DNA of 64,000 nt, taken from the NCBI GenBank assembly GCA_946807835.1, contig OX327693.1, positions 12,107,501-12,171,500 on the forward strand. Direction: 5' to 3'. The notes beneath the pieces are model-generated. The model saw only the letters and a program-made list of their open reading frames with translations, ran no database searches and had not been told where the DNA came from. The DNA is from Ailanthus altissimus. Taxonomy: Eukaryota; Streptophyta; Magnoliopsida; Sapindales; Simaroubaceae. The position numbers and the translations under genes were made by a program. The stretch's first letter is position 1; each line of letters starts with the position of its first letter. This document shows positions 34,437-46,260 of the stretch, piece by piece.

Positions 34437-35250
34437 TAAAATTGCAATTGAAATTGAAAGCATAAATGTCAAAATTGGAATTATTATTAAGATTATAAAA
34501 TTTTGTAAAATTGGAATTGGAATTACAAATTTTAATAAAGTGAAAATATAATTGAAATTATAAAATTTTATGGAATTAGAATTGGAATTAAAATTATAAA
34601 ATTAAAATTAGAATCTACCAAAGAAATTGGGTGTGTATAAGGCATATAACAAAAGAAACCTGGAGTGAGCGCCCACTATGGTGTTTCTTGAATCAAGTTT
34701 TTGCCTTTTCATTTTGTTCTTACCATATAATGGGTCAGAATCCGTGTGATGGTTTGACAGAATTAAAATTAAAATTAGAATTATAAAATTTAATAGAATA
34801 AAAATGTAATTAGAATTAAAATTATAAAATTTAATAGAATTAGAATTGAAATTACAAAATTTAATAAAATTAGAATTGAAAATTTTAATTATAAAATTTA
34901 ATAGAATTGGAATTAGAATTGAAATTATAAAATTTAATGGAGTAAAAATTGTAATTGGAATTGCCAAATTCAATGGAATTAGAATTATAAAATTTCATAG
35001 AATTGAAATCATAAAATTTAATGGATTTAGAATTGTAATTGAAATTGAAATTATAAAATTTAATAGAATTGGAATTAGAATTGAAATTATAAAATTTAAT
35101 ATTTTTGTTGTGAATTTAATTATTTATCATTTTTGATCTTTTAATATTTTTGTTGTGAATTTAATTGAAATTATAAAATTTAATAGAATTGGAATTAGAA
35201 TTGAAATTATAAAATTTAATATTTTTGTTGTGAATTTAATCATTTATCAT
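34437..35250 (-). repeat. Second AT-rich array, related to the 14.7-20 kb arrays
   Basis: Repeated cores like AATTATAAAATTTAATAG alternate with GAATTG, GAATTA and GAAATT hexamers. The core is the reverse complement of the variant seen at 16900-17160. A more complex insert lies at about 34615-34755. At the right end a segment with TTTTTGTTGTGAATTTAATT is duplicated (about 35100-35165 and 35220-35265), including its intervening core. Confidence 0.85.
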
Positions 35251-35265
35251 TTTTGATCTTTTATT

Positions 35266-36199
35266 GCCTCGCGTGCATCAAAGAGTCTAATACTATTATA
35301 GATTTGTAATTTAATTTCACATTAAAAAATAATTTAATCAAAATTCTAATTCACTCAATTTAATTCAATTATGATTTAAGGGAGAATTGAAGAATTAGAA
35401 AGAGGTTTTAATTATTCAATTAATTTAATTAACTCCATAAAAGAAGTCCATATATAAAATCAAAATGAAACTCTATTGAATATTTTTAAAAATATTTTAA
35501 AAATAAAATAAACTCAACACAAATACATATATATATATATATATATGCCAAGCCCAATTAAAACCGAATCTTATATCAAAAAAACTAAAATTAAAAAGAC
35601 AAACATAAAAAAAGAATTAAAAAAAAACTCACAAAAACTCAATCTAACTTACAAGCCAGCCCAATAAAGAGAGAAAAATTGGACCTAAGATGTTCAAACA
35701 ATTTCTAAAATTATTTCTTGACCCAACCCCATTTTTGTCTTAATCGAAAAAGAGAAATTTGTCTCAATCAAGACTTGAGTAGGGTCGTTATAAAAAACAA
35801 ATTGTCAGACCTTCACAGAATTCACTGAGTATCTACGGGGGTTTAATGACAAAGACAAAAACTAAGAAGATGAATGAAGTATTAAATGGGCTAATTGCTC
35901 TTCTTAAATTCATATTTTGTTAACAACATTAATCTAACTTGAATTAAGTATTTAAGATGATCAACATTTTATTAATGTTATTTAAGTTTATTAATTTTAT
36001 TAATGTTATTTAAGTATTAAAGTTTATCAACATTTTATTAATGTTATTTAAAAAATCTTACTTTAGATTCTTTAAATAATCTGAAGTAATTTATATGAAG
36101 AATAAAATAAGATGCATAATCAATTTAGGAAAGAAGATCTAGTGTATAATTAACTTAAAAAGAGTATTAGACGCATAAAGGGAAGGAAAGGAGTGCAGA
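35266..36199. other. AT-rich DNA without a gene
   Basis: No frame of note. A (TA)n run lies at about 35527-35547, and short direct repeats of TTTTATTAATGTTATTTAA occur at about 35966-36050. Confidence 0.5.
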
Positions 36200-36640
36200 T
36201 TTTTTTTTTCTAATTTCTTAGATTCTGTATTATATCTTTTTATTTTTATAAAAGCCAGTTTGACATTGTTCACATGGCTTTATTAGATTATTATTTTTTT
36301 ATTTTCTTTTTATTTTTAGATTATATTTAGAAATAATGATATATGAATATTTGTTTTCTTAATATACTTGTTATTTATTTTCTCCTTTTATAATCTGTTA
36401 ACAGGAAAAAATGGTTATTCAGGCCATGAGCATTTAATTTGTTTGTTAGCAGAAATTCGTTCTTGGGCCTTTTCCTGTTAGGCTTATTTGCCTGAGCTTG
36501 GATTTTTTCTTCGTCATCAGCTATGGCAGGACCTGTAAGACACTAACATAATTATTGTGATGATCTTGTCGGGGTAGGTTCTAATAAAGACTCTCCGATG
36601 CTTAAGTCATAAAGGGTCTTTGGGATGAGAATCTGATGAG
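36200..36640 (+). mobile_element. Part of a degraded gypsy-type LTR, left of solo LTR A
   Basis: Across the solo LTR this sequence joins 38958-39635. It contains phrases typical of plant gypsy (Tat-like) LTRs and leaders (GGACCTGTAAGACACTAAC, CTCTCCGATGCTTAAGTC). No partner LTR is seen, so this is tentative. Confidence 0.3.
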
Positions 36641-36645
36641 AAAAG
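36641..36645. repeat. Target duplication of solo LTR A, left
   Basis: AAAAG, identical to 38953-38957. Confidence 0.8.
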
Positions 36646-38952
36646 TGTTAGAATTTGTACTCACGTGCCATTTCATTATTGTATGAATATTTTATTTTAT
36701 AATATTTATACAGTACATTATTTGTTAAATCGCTAATTACCTGTTATTAAATGGTTCAATGCTTGTGACGCTATAGACATTATATGATCTGAAGGAGTTT
36801 AGATTTGGTCTAAAGAAGTTTAGATCAATGCCAAGAATTAGTATCACTGAAAACTATAAATGCTAAAGAGTTAGCTTGTTATATTAATCAGTGAAGTCTA
36901 AAAGTTAGAATCTTGTTCATAATGGTACAAAGACCTGAGAATACAATAGTAATAACATAGTTGCAAGAGTTGTGATAGGTGCTAACAAATGTTATTATGT
37001 AAGTCTATTATCAAATTATATGTTCCTAATCTTAATTCACCGATGCAGGTCTATTGGTGAAATCTTTTTACATAGACCAGTGTATACTATACCTAAATGG
37101 TTGTTCTTAGCTAACCATAGACTTATTGAAAGTTTGAATAGTATACAGGTGTTCAGTAAAGACTGAATACTGAACAGACTCAATGAGGACCTTAAAACAT
37201 CCCATGAAGCCATCAATGAAAAGTTCTTTCGAGTTGAGTAGTATATGTGGTCCTTTGACCTGATTACCACAGTGGGCTTGTAAGTGATCCATCATACTTT
37301 GGTTCCATGTATGTCACAAACCTTTCATGGTGTGACCGTTAGGTGTCACTGGGTATGGTCTGATGCTTATGGAGTCTGGTGTGTACAGATATAGGATCCG
37401 TAAGCTCACATGGATGAGTTATATATATTTAGATGCTCAGACACTGTATCTTAGATAGTCTTATGACCATAAGTAACAAACCCAAGAAAGAGTTTCCCAC
37501 GGGGTTAAACAATATTACAAAAGTGTTTGCATATATTGTTTATTAAGATACCTGTTTGGAGATAAGTTCATGGATGAGCACATAGGAATTTGACTATAGT
37601 GATCTATATCCTTACTCTTTCAGGATATGATTGACTGAAGGATTATATGTATGCACTATAACCTCAACTTGTATGGTCTACTGCATTGATTTGTAATATC
37701 CGTGACGTGTGCGTAGGGCATCGATATCGGACTCACAGAATAATTATGTTTGACAAATCGGGAGTAGACCTAGAGAGTCCCGCAATATAAAGTGTACTCG
37801 TTGTGCACTGGGGCAACGTAACGGATTGAATAGTTCGATCTAAAAAATTCCAGCAGACTGAATATTTACTTTGGTCTCCCTCCATTTGTGCACGTGTCAA
37901 AACTTAAGAGTTAAGTACATCAATTAGTTAACAATTAGTTAACAATTAGTTATTGACCAATGGGATGTTGACATATGGCACATGTGGGTCAATTATTAGT
38001 TGATTTGAAATTACCAAAATGGCTTTATTTGTTGGATAAATAATATCATTATTTTATTCATTAAAATATTTATTGAATACAATAATAATAATAAATGATA
38101 TTATTATTTAAATTGAAATCAAACAAATAATTTTTTATTTAAATTGGCATGCGTTTCTACCATGATTTAATATGATTAAATTATTTGTTTAATAATAATT
38201 AAATGATGTAATTAGAATAAATAGGTGGCATTTGTTAATGGTAGGCATTAAGATATTTCTTAATAATGAGAAAGTATTTTCTCATTTAGCCTAGATTAAG
38301 GCAAAGTTCATTTAAATGATTTTTTTATTTTATTTTGTTTTTATTTGATTTATTGTAAACAATAATAAATAAAATACTAATGGCAAACATTGACCTAGAT
38401 AATAAATGCCATTAGGTGAGAAAATAAAAGAAAATAATAAACAAATGAAAGAGAAATATGTTACTCAATTGATTAATTGAAAATTAGGCCAAGGGACTAG
38501 TAGGAATGGTAGAGAGAATTTAAAAGGCTAAGTGTTAGAAAATTCTCTCAAATGTTGAGAGCAAAAAACACATTCTCTCTATTTTTCTCTTCCATTTTGG
38601 TCACTTATACTACAAGGTAGAAACAAGGATTCAAGAGTTGAATCATTTGCTAGAAAAGCTGCTATTCTAGCTTTTTTCAAGCCCACCATGTTAAGGAACT
38701 AAAATTGTGAACGGGTTGCTTCAAGACGAGTACTCCAGTTCGACCATATACCAAAGGCTTGACAAGGTACTATTTCTCAATCTTGAAGTATTTTACATTT
38801 ATGAGATAATATGTAAAAGTTCATTTGTGTTTATTATTAAGTAATTTATATTCCGCTCATCCGCTGCGCATGTATATATGTGATACGTATGCTATATTTG
38901 AATGATAGACACAAACCTACATGCATGTACCTTAGGTTTAAAATCACTCACA
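36646..38952 (+). mobile_element. Solo LTR A of a long-LTR copia family
   Basis: 2307 bp starting TGTTAGAATTTG and ending CTCACA, with AAAAG duplicated on both sides. It is homologous over most of its length to the other four family copies in the window: shared blocks include ACTCACGTGCCA at the start, GGTGTCACTGGGTATGG, AATATCCGTGACGTG and GTGTACTCGTTGTGCACTGG. No internal element sequence adjoins it, so it is the product of LTR-LTR recombination. It carries an AT-rich variable stretch at about 38035-38120. Confidence 0.88.
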
Positions 38953-38957
38953 AAAAG
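38953..38957. repeat. Target duplication of solo LTR A, right
   Basis: AAAAG, identical to 36641-36645. Confidence 0.8.
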
Positions 38958-39635
38958 GAGTAAAGATGTGTTTAGAATAAATGGAGGAAAACCTTTCTTT
39001 CTCTATGTTTATTTCTCTGCTATTTTGTTATTCTATAGTGTTTTATGGGCTATTTTTCATCGTCCTCTCTTTTATGTCTTTCTCTTTTTCTTATATTATC
39101 GGTCTTCGGAGGACATTTCAAGTAGTTTTCCTCTGTTGTACTCTGACACAAGCTAAATATTCCTTTACAGATCCTCTTTTGTCATTCTTCTAACTTCATT
39201 TCTGTTACATGCCAGACATCTTTCTAACATATGTTAAACATATTCTCGGCATATTCCTTATTCATTAGTAGATTTGGTTAAGTGTGAGGTTAAGTTTGAT
39301 TCACTCGGAAGGGGCTGGTAGTTTATTTTTGTTTAGCTCTGTCGCAATCCAGAGCTGTCCCAAAGCGTTGGTCTTCTGGTAATTTTACTGGCTACACCTG
39401 GTCGACCCGTTCACCGTAGATCTGACCTAGTTTCCTCAACTATCTGTAGGTACTGAGACTAACCAACCAGGTTAGTGTCTAAAGGGGGGTCTTGGTTATA
39501 TATTTACCGGTTCTACTGAGCAGGTGGTTTAGGTGGCCGATCAGGTTCTCTGAATTCAAGCAGGTACGACATTATCCAGCTCTGAGAGGGCTTAACCTGA
39601 TGGTTATCATTATGGGCCTTTCTACGAGGTAGTTG
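38958..39635 (+). mobile_element. Part of a degraded gypsy-type LTR or leader, right of solo LTR A
   Basis: Continues the sequence interrupted by solo LTR A. It is more GC-balanced (39300-39600) than the surroundings. Its 84- and 70-codon plus frames overlap each other and are not protein-like. No gene is recognised. Confidence 0.3.
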
Positions 39636-39691
39636 TGTTAACTTATTTTAAAGTGTATGCATGTGATTATGTACATGTTGAAAAAAACTAA

Positions 39692-39696
39692 AATAC
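39692..39696. repeat. Target duplication of solo LTR B, left
   Basis: AATAC, identical to 41789-41793. Confidence 0.85.
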
Positions 39697-41788
39697 TATT
39701 AGAGTCAGTGCTTACGTGCCATCCCTGAATATACATATACTTATATATTTATACAAGTATACATTTCCATTAAATCGCTAATACTAATTTATATGGTACT
39801 ATGCAATGTAACGTTACAGACATTGTACGATTTGAACTTGTACGATCTAAAAGAGTTCAAATCAGATCTAAAAGAGTTTAGATAAGGGCTTATAGTTAGC
39901 CACGCTAAGAGATATAAATGCTAACTGTTAGCACAGCTAAGTATTAGCTAGTTATAATACTCAGTAGATTCAAGAGTTTGAGCCTTATCTGTAATAGGAC
40001 ATAAACCTGAAAATATACTAGTAATTACATAGTTACAAGAGTTGCAATCGGGTGCTAGAAAATGCTAGTTACACAAGTATGTTATCGAATAATTATCCCT
40101 GAACTATTTCTGCCGATGCGAGTCTATTAGTGGATACCTTTATATATAGATCAGCATATGTCGTACAAATAGGGTATATTTGGTTGTTCCTAGCCAACCG
40201 TGAGCTTGGAGCTCGTATTGACATATGGGTATCCAGTTAGGACTGGATATGAGATAGACTCACGAGGGCCTCCGATAGACACCCTATATAAGTTGTCAAC
40301 GGAGGGTCTTCTCGAGTTAAGTAGTATACGTGGTCCTTTGATTTGAGTGCCACGGTGGGCTTATAAGTTATCCACCATACTTTGGTTCCACGCATGTCAC
40401 AGACCTTTCATGGTATGACTGCTGGGTTTCACTGAGTATGGTTCGATGCTTATAGAGTCTAGTGTGTATAGATATGGGATCTGTTAGCTCACATAGGGAG
40501 TTCAATATCCAGATGCTTCGAGATTGTATCTCAAAAATTCTTGTGGCCATAAGCATTAATCCCGGGAAAGCGTTCCGCCAAGGTAGAACAATATGGCAAA
40601 AGAGTTTGCGTTTATTGTTCAGTGAGATACGAGTCTGGAGATAAGATATGGATGAGCACTAGGGGATTTGACGGTGATAATCTATATCCCAGCACATCCA
40701 AGACATCATGACGGAAGGACTATACGTATGCGTTGTAACCTCAGCTTGTATGGTTCAACGCACTGATTTATAATATCCGTGACGTATGCGTGGGGCATTG
40801 CTCATGGAATAGTTCCATTTAACAAATCGGGTGTAAGACCTAGAGAGTCCCGCGATATGAAGTGTACTCGTTGTGTACTGGGGTAGCTTGTCAAATTAAA
40901 GTGTTTAATCCAACAATATTCATCACTACCACGGAAATGTGTGCGTATCTGTATATAAGTGTTAAATACAACAATTAGTCAATAATTGTTATTTGCTAAT
41001 TGTATTATGACACGTGACGTATTGTGGACCCTCACTAGGGGCAAACTTGATAACTATTCATGAGGGGTAAAATGATCATATGACACTTTAATTATTTAAT
41101 AATTAAATAATCAAATTATCTCTCTTATTATATTATAGTATTTTATTATATTATATATAATAATATTATATTTTGAGTGCTAAATAGTTGGCACCCATTA
41201 TTCATATTATATTATTATATATATATTATATTATATAATATATTATTATTATTATTATATATATATATATAAAGAGAGAGATGAGTTTGGATGGGTGTTG
41301 GCCATTTTGGCCGAGAGAAAAAGAAATGAAAATGGAGAAAAAAGAGAAAGAAGAGGAAATCGAAGGAAAAGAAAAAAAAGAAAAAAATGAAATTATTTCA
41401 TTTTTCTCTATGGTTACATTTGAAGCAATAGTGGATTGCTTCAAACTCTACATTTCTTATCCTTTTGAAGAAAATGATGAAAACACACCCGGCCATTTTG
41501 GAGTTTAAGAGTTAAACCCAGTGCTGCGTATAGGACTGTTGTTCTAGCTTACCAAGCCCACCGTGTTGGTGACTCTCCATGCGGACTCCGAAAAAAATAC
41601 GTGTATAACCTTATACGTTGAGGTGAGTTCTCAACATTTACTAATATATTAATATGATTAATATATTTATTTATTGTGTTTATTACATGATTTATGCTTC
41701 CGCTGCGTTTAAATATGTATAAAATATGTATTTTCGGTAATAGACACAATAGTACATGCATACACCCACATGTATTAGATCCCCGACA
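39697..41788 (+). mobile_element. Solo LTR B, inserted in the LTR of copy C
   Basis: 2092 bp, AATAC on both sides. It begins TATTAGAGTCAGTGCTTACG, so the usual TG terminus has mutated to TA, and it ends CCCCGACA. It is in the opposite orientation to the LTR it interrupts. It contains an AT-rich microsatellite-like stretch at about 41095-41275. Confidence 0.9.
41095..41275. repeat. AT-rich variable stretch in solo LTR B
   Basis: Runs of TATTATA, TAATAAT and (AT)n. The same relative position (about 1.4-1.7 kb from the LTR start) is AT-rich in LTRs A, D and E. Confidence 0.85.
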
Positions 41789-41793
41789 AATAC
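41789..41793. repeat. Target duplication of solo LTR B, right
   Basis: AATAC, identical to 39692-39696. Confidence 0.85.
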
Positions 41794-43804
41794 ATGTATC
41801 ATATACATGAATTTTGCAGTGTAATTAAGCATGTAATCAACATATACACATGTAACTTAAATCATTAACAACTTAAGATTATAGAAACATACCTTTAATA
41901 GCCTTCAGTGAAGATTTCAATTTTGAATTCTTCCTAACTCTAACTTTGAGCTCACTTTAAAGTGCACTTTTGTTCAATTCTAATTCACAACAATCTGGTG
42001 GGATTGTGAAACTATAATAGCAGCAATTAAATTTCTAGTAACAAGGATTTTATTTCTTGAAAAAAAAAAAGAGGAATTTATTTTTCTTTCTCTCTATACT
42101 TTTTCCAAAGAAAAACTCTCAAAAACCAAATTCTCTTCAAATCCCTCTCACCATGCACTAATAATTTTGTTAATCAATTATTCAAAATAATGTTTAAGTG
42201 TGTTAAACACTTCATAAGTGCTCCCAAAATTGATTACGTGGCCATTAAACTAAAAAATAATATTTGGTAGCAATTATACCTAATTAGGTATATGTCTCCC
42301 ACCTAAACCAAATTAATAAACAAGTAAATAAATATTATTATTTATTCAAATAATATTTATTCAATTATTCAAAAACTATTTGAATAATTAATTTTTACCT
42401 TATTTAATTTTACTAACATGGTTAATGGGTGAATTCGTAGTGAAACAATTCATAGAACAAAATTGTGCCACTTGATAACATTTAATTAGTTAATAACTCT
42501 TACCAACTAATTAAATGATGTATTTAACATTTAAGTTTAGACAAGTGTATAACCCGAGGAACTCTAAAATATATTTTTGGTTTGCTGAAATTTCTAGGAT
42601 GGAACAGTTCAATCCATAATATTGTCCCGATGCACAACGAGTACACTTTATATTGTGAGAATCTCTAGGTCCACACCCGAATTTTCATATAGAACTCTTC
42701 TATATGTCCATGAACGATGCCTCATACACACGTTACTGATATTACGAAGCGGCACGTTAGACCAGACAAGTTGAGGTTATAACATATTCGTATAATCCAT
42801 CTATCATTTATATTCGGGTAGAGCAGAGATATAGATCAACACCATTAAATCTCCATATGCCCGATTGAAAGCTTATCTCTAGAATTGTATTTCAATAAAT
42901 AATATTTCCAAACACTTTTGTAAATATTATTTATCCCTAGGGTTAAACTCTTTTCTCAAGAATTACTGCTTATGGCCATAAGACTTTTTGAAATACAATT
43001 TTAGAGAATTAAGATATATTACTCACCCAAATAAGCTGATGGATCCTATATCTGTGCACACCGGACTCCATGAGCATTAGACCATGCCCAGCGGTCAGAC
43101 TATTAAAAGTTTCTGACATGTGTGAAACCAAAGTATGGTGGATCATTCACAAGCCCACTATGGCACTCAGGTCAAAGGTCCATGAATACTACTCAACTCA
43201 AAAGAATTGACGACTTTATGGGATGTCTATTAGAGATCTTTGTGAGTTTGTTCAGCATTCAGTCCTTACTGAATGCCTATACATCTATACGAGCTTCCAT
43301 TAAACTCATGGTCTCCTAAGACTAACCATTTAGACCATCCAGATATAGACATACACCGATTTATATATTTATTAAGGTATTCATTGACAGACCAATATCA
43401 GTAAAGATAGATCAGGAATAAAATATTTGAGAACATATTTGCATAATGATATTTCTTAGCATTATTTGCAATTCTTTGCAACTACGTCATTACTAATATA
43501 TTCTCAGGTTTTTGTCCCATTTCAGACAAGGCTAACTCTTTAAATATCGCTGACTCTTATAACTTGATAACTCTTATCAGTATCAACTATTAGCATTTAT
43601 AACTTTTAGCAATGCTAATTCTTAGCACTAAACTAAACTTATTTAGACCAAATCTGAACCTTTTCAAATCATACAATATCTGAAACGTATAAGCATCTTA
43701 ATATATATAAATATAATTAAATTTTAATGAAATGATAATACTAATATAAATATTAAACAAATATTCATATATAAAGGAATTACACGTAAGCATAAATCCC
43801 AACA

Positions 43805-43817
43805 ACTCCCACTTCTT
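43805..43817 (-). other. Polypurine tract of copia copy C
   Basis: The minus strand reads AAAGAAGTGGGAG then T, directly before the 3' LTR; same core (AAGTGGGAG) as at 6457-6467. Confidence 0.8.
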
Positions 43818-44340
43818 TTATGCCATTCATAATGGTATCGAATGCCCATTGACTCCACATGTCTTTCAAATTCTTGTAGAGTTAAGGCTTTAGTAAGTGG
43901 GTCTACTATATTATTTATAGAATCTACTCTACAAACTATTACATCTCCTCTAGCTAATATTTCTCTAATGATATTTTCTTTCCACATGCTTAAGACTTTT
44001 GGTGTGCTCTTAGCTCTTTAGCTTGTGCAATGGCTTCATTATTGTCACAAAACAATGGTATATGAATCCATTGCACTTGGAACTATTCCAAGTTTAGCTA
44101 CAAATTTACGTATCCATATTGCTTCTTTTGCTACTTCTGAGGCTGCAATATATTCTGCCTCTATTGTAGAATCAGCTGTGGACGATTGTTTGTTGCTCTT
44201 CTAACTAACTGCAGCACCGTTGAGAATGAATACATATCTAGATGTAGAATTTCTATCATCTAGATCAGATTAGAAGTCTGAATCTGTATATCTTCTTACT
44301 TGTAAGTCACTTTCTTCATATATTATAAACTTGTCCTTAG
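43818..44340 (-). pseudogene. Copia RNase H (copy C)
   Basis: The frame 43987-43818 has VDSINNIVDPLTKALTLQEF, the usual C-terminal end of copia pol. Upstream phrases with SDSDLI-like and AEYIAASEVAKEAIW-like wording occur in broken frames at 44100-44280. Stops and frame changes separate them. Confidence 0.8.
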
Positions 44341-45240
44341 TACCTTTAAGATATTTGAGGACATGTTTCACAACTATCTAATGGCCTTCACCTGGATTAG
44401 AATGATACTGGCTTGTAACACTTACAGCCATACTGATGTCGGGTCTTATACACGTCATGCCATACATCAAGCTTCCGATAACTAATACATATGGTATGTT
44501 AGGCATTATAACATTTTCATATTCACTTTGAGGACACATCTTCCTCGAAAGATGAATACCATATCTAAAAGGCATATTAACTATCTTACAGTTACTGAAA
44601 TTATACTTTTCCAAGACATTATCTATGTACAATGATTAAGAGAGTCCTATAAGCCTCTTAGCTCTATCTCTATAAACCTTTATACCTAGTATATAAGAAG
44701 CATCTCCCAAATTCTTGATGGAGAAATTCTTACTAAGGTAGCTTTTAACTGACTATAACATACCAATATTATTTTCGATAATAAGTATGTCATCCACATA
44801 AAGAACCAAAAAGACTACCATACTCCCACTGCTCATTTTATACACAAATGATTCTTCTTCATTCTTGATGAAACCAGACCCTCTGATTACTTTATCAAAA
44901 TAAATATTCCAACTTTGGGAAGCTTGCTTAAGTCCATAAATAGACTATTTCAGTTTGTATACTAAACCAAAAGTTTGGCTAGATGTAAAATCTTCAGGTT
45001 GTTCTATATAGATTTTTTCTTCAAGATATCTATTTAAGAACGCTGTTTTTACATCCATTTGCCAAATTTCATAGTCATAATATGCAACAATTGCTAGTAA
45101 AATTTGAATTGACTTAAGCATTACTACTGGTGAGAAGGTTTCCTCATAATCAATCACAGATCTCTAAGTATAACCTTTCGCCACTAGTCGGGCCTTGAAA
45201 GTCTCTACTTTTCCATCGGGCCTACCTCCTGCTTGTAAAT
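44341..45240 (-). pseudogene. Copia reverse transcriptase (copy C)
   Basis: Frames 45157-44945 (DYEETFSPVVMLKSIQILLA, YEIWQMDVKTAFLNRYLEEK) and 44632-44378 (MYIDNVLEKYNFSNCKIVNM, YGMTCIRPDISMAVSVTSQY). In between, a YVDDILI-like catalytic segment lies at about 44780-44800 in a broken frame. The wording matches the RNase H remnant at 6.6-7.3 kb in lineage. Confidence 0.88.
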
Positions 45241-46260
45241 CCATTTACAATTGATAGGAACAATTCCTTCAGGAAGCTTAACCAAGTCCCAGACTTGACT
45301 TTATGCATTGAGTCAATCTCAGATTTCATGGCCTTTTGCCATTTTCCCGAATTGATGTCAAACATCGCCTCTCTATAAGTCAAAGGATCATTTTCTTTAA
45401 TAAAAAAACATAAAGAGCACATTTCGGTATTAAACCATACCTTTTAGATGGTCTTGATATCATTTCTGACTTACGTGGAGGGTGTGTCAAAGGTATTTTG
45501 CTCGATTGAGCTTGAGGTTCCATCGTTGGTTTATTTATATCCTGATTGAGTTCATCTAATTCAATCTTTCTATAATCTCTACGATCCATGAGAAACTGTT
45601 TCTCTAAAAAAGTGGTATTTCGAGCAACAAACACATTTTATCCCTCAGGATCATAGAACTGGTACCCCATTGAATTTTTAGGATATCCAATAAATCGATA
45701 CTTATATCCTTTAGGTGTAAGTGTATCATATTGTGTAACTTTTATGTAAGCATGACACCTCTAAATCTTAATATATTTAAAACTCGATTTTCTTCCATTC
45801 CATATCTAATAAGGAGTAGAAGGAACAACTTTCGATGGAACTCTATTTAATATATGAGTAGCAGTTTCTAATGCATAGCCCTATAGATATTCAAGGAGAT
45901 TAATGAAGCTCAGCATCGATTAGACCATATCCAATAAAATCCGATTCTTCCTCTCTAAAATACCATTATGTTTAATATATGAGTAGCAGTTTCTAGTACA
46001 GAGCCCTATATATTTTGGTTTGTTTCTCTACTTCGATTCGAAACTTTTTAAACTTTTCAAAAGTTTCTGACTTATTTTTTATAAGAAACATGTATTCAAA
46101 TCGTGATAAATCATTGATAAAGATAACAAAGTATCGAAAGCCACCTATTGCAATGTAATTCATTGGACCACATACATCACTATTGGCGCGGTGTCCAATA
46201 CCAATAAATGGAGCTTTGATCATTTTTCCTTGAATACAAGATTCACAAACTAGATAAGGC
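45222..46260 (-). pseudogene. Copia integrase and linker (copy C)
   Basis: Frame 46223-45993 has GHRANSDVCGPMNYIAIGGF and YFVIFINDLSRFEYMFLIKN, the integrase core with its first two catalytic Asp positions. Frames 45634-45380 and 45422-45222 give the C-terminal and linker regions (VARNTTFLEKQFLMDRRDYR; GKWQKAMKSEIDSMHKVKSG). Several stops, and a repeated phrase near 45845-45870 and 45975-46000, disturb the order. Confidence 0.85.

Larger units (their letters stand above)
39636..43804 (-). repeat. 3' LTR of copia copy C, interrupted by solo LTR B
   Basis: About 2.07 kb without the insertion (39636-39696 plus 41794-43804). The minus-strand start TGTTGGGATTTATGCTTACG resembles the starts of solo LTRs A, B, D and E, and the body aligns with them. 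The last 370 bp (39636-39696 and 41794-42105) match the 5' LTR at 48987-49350. Confidence 0.88.

Noticed and set aside
36646..38952. Reading copy A as a large MITE rather than a solo LTR
   Set aside because: It is homologous to the LTR of copy C, which adjoins a copia polypurine tract and primer-binding site, and its duplications are 5 bp as expected for copia integrase.
41281..41508. A Lys/Glu-rich 75-codon frame in solo LTR B
   Set aside because: Not conserved at the same position in LTRs A, D or E; arises from a purine-rich stretch.
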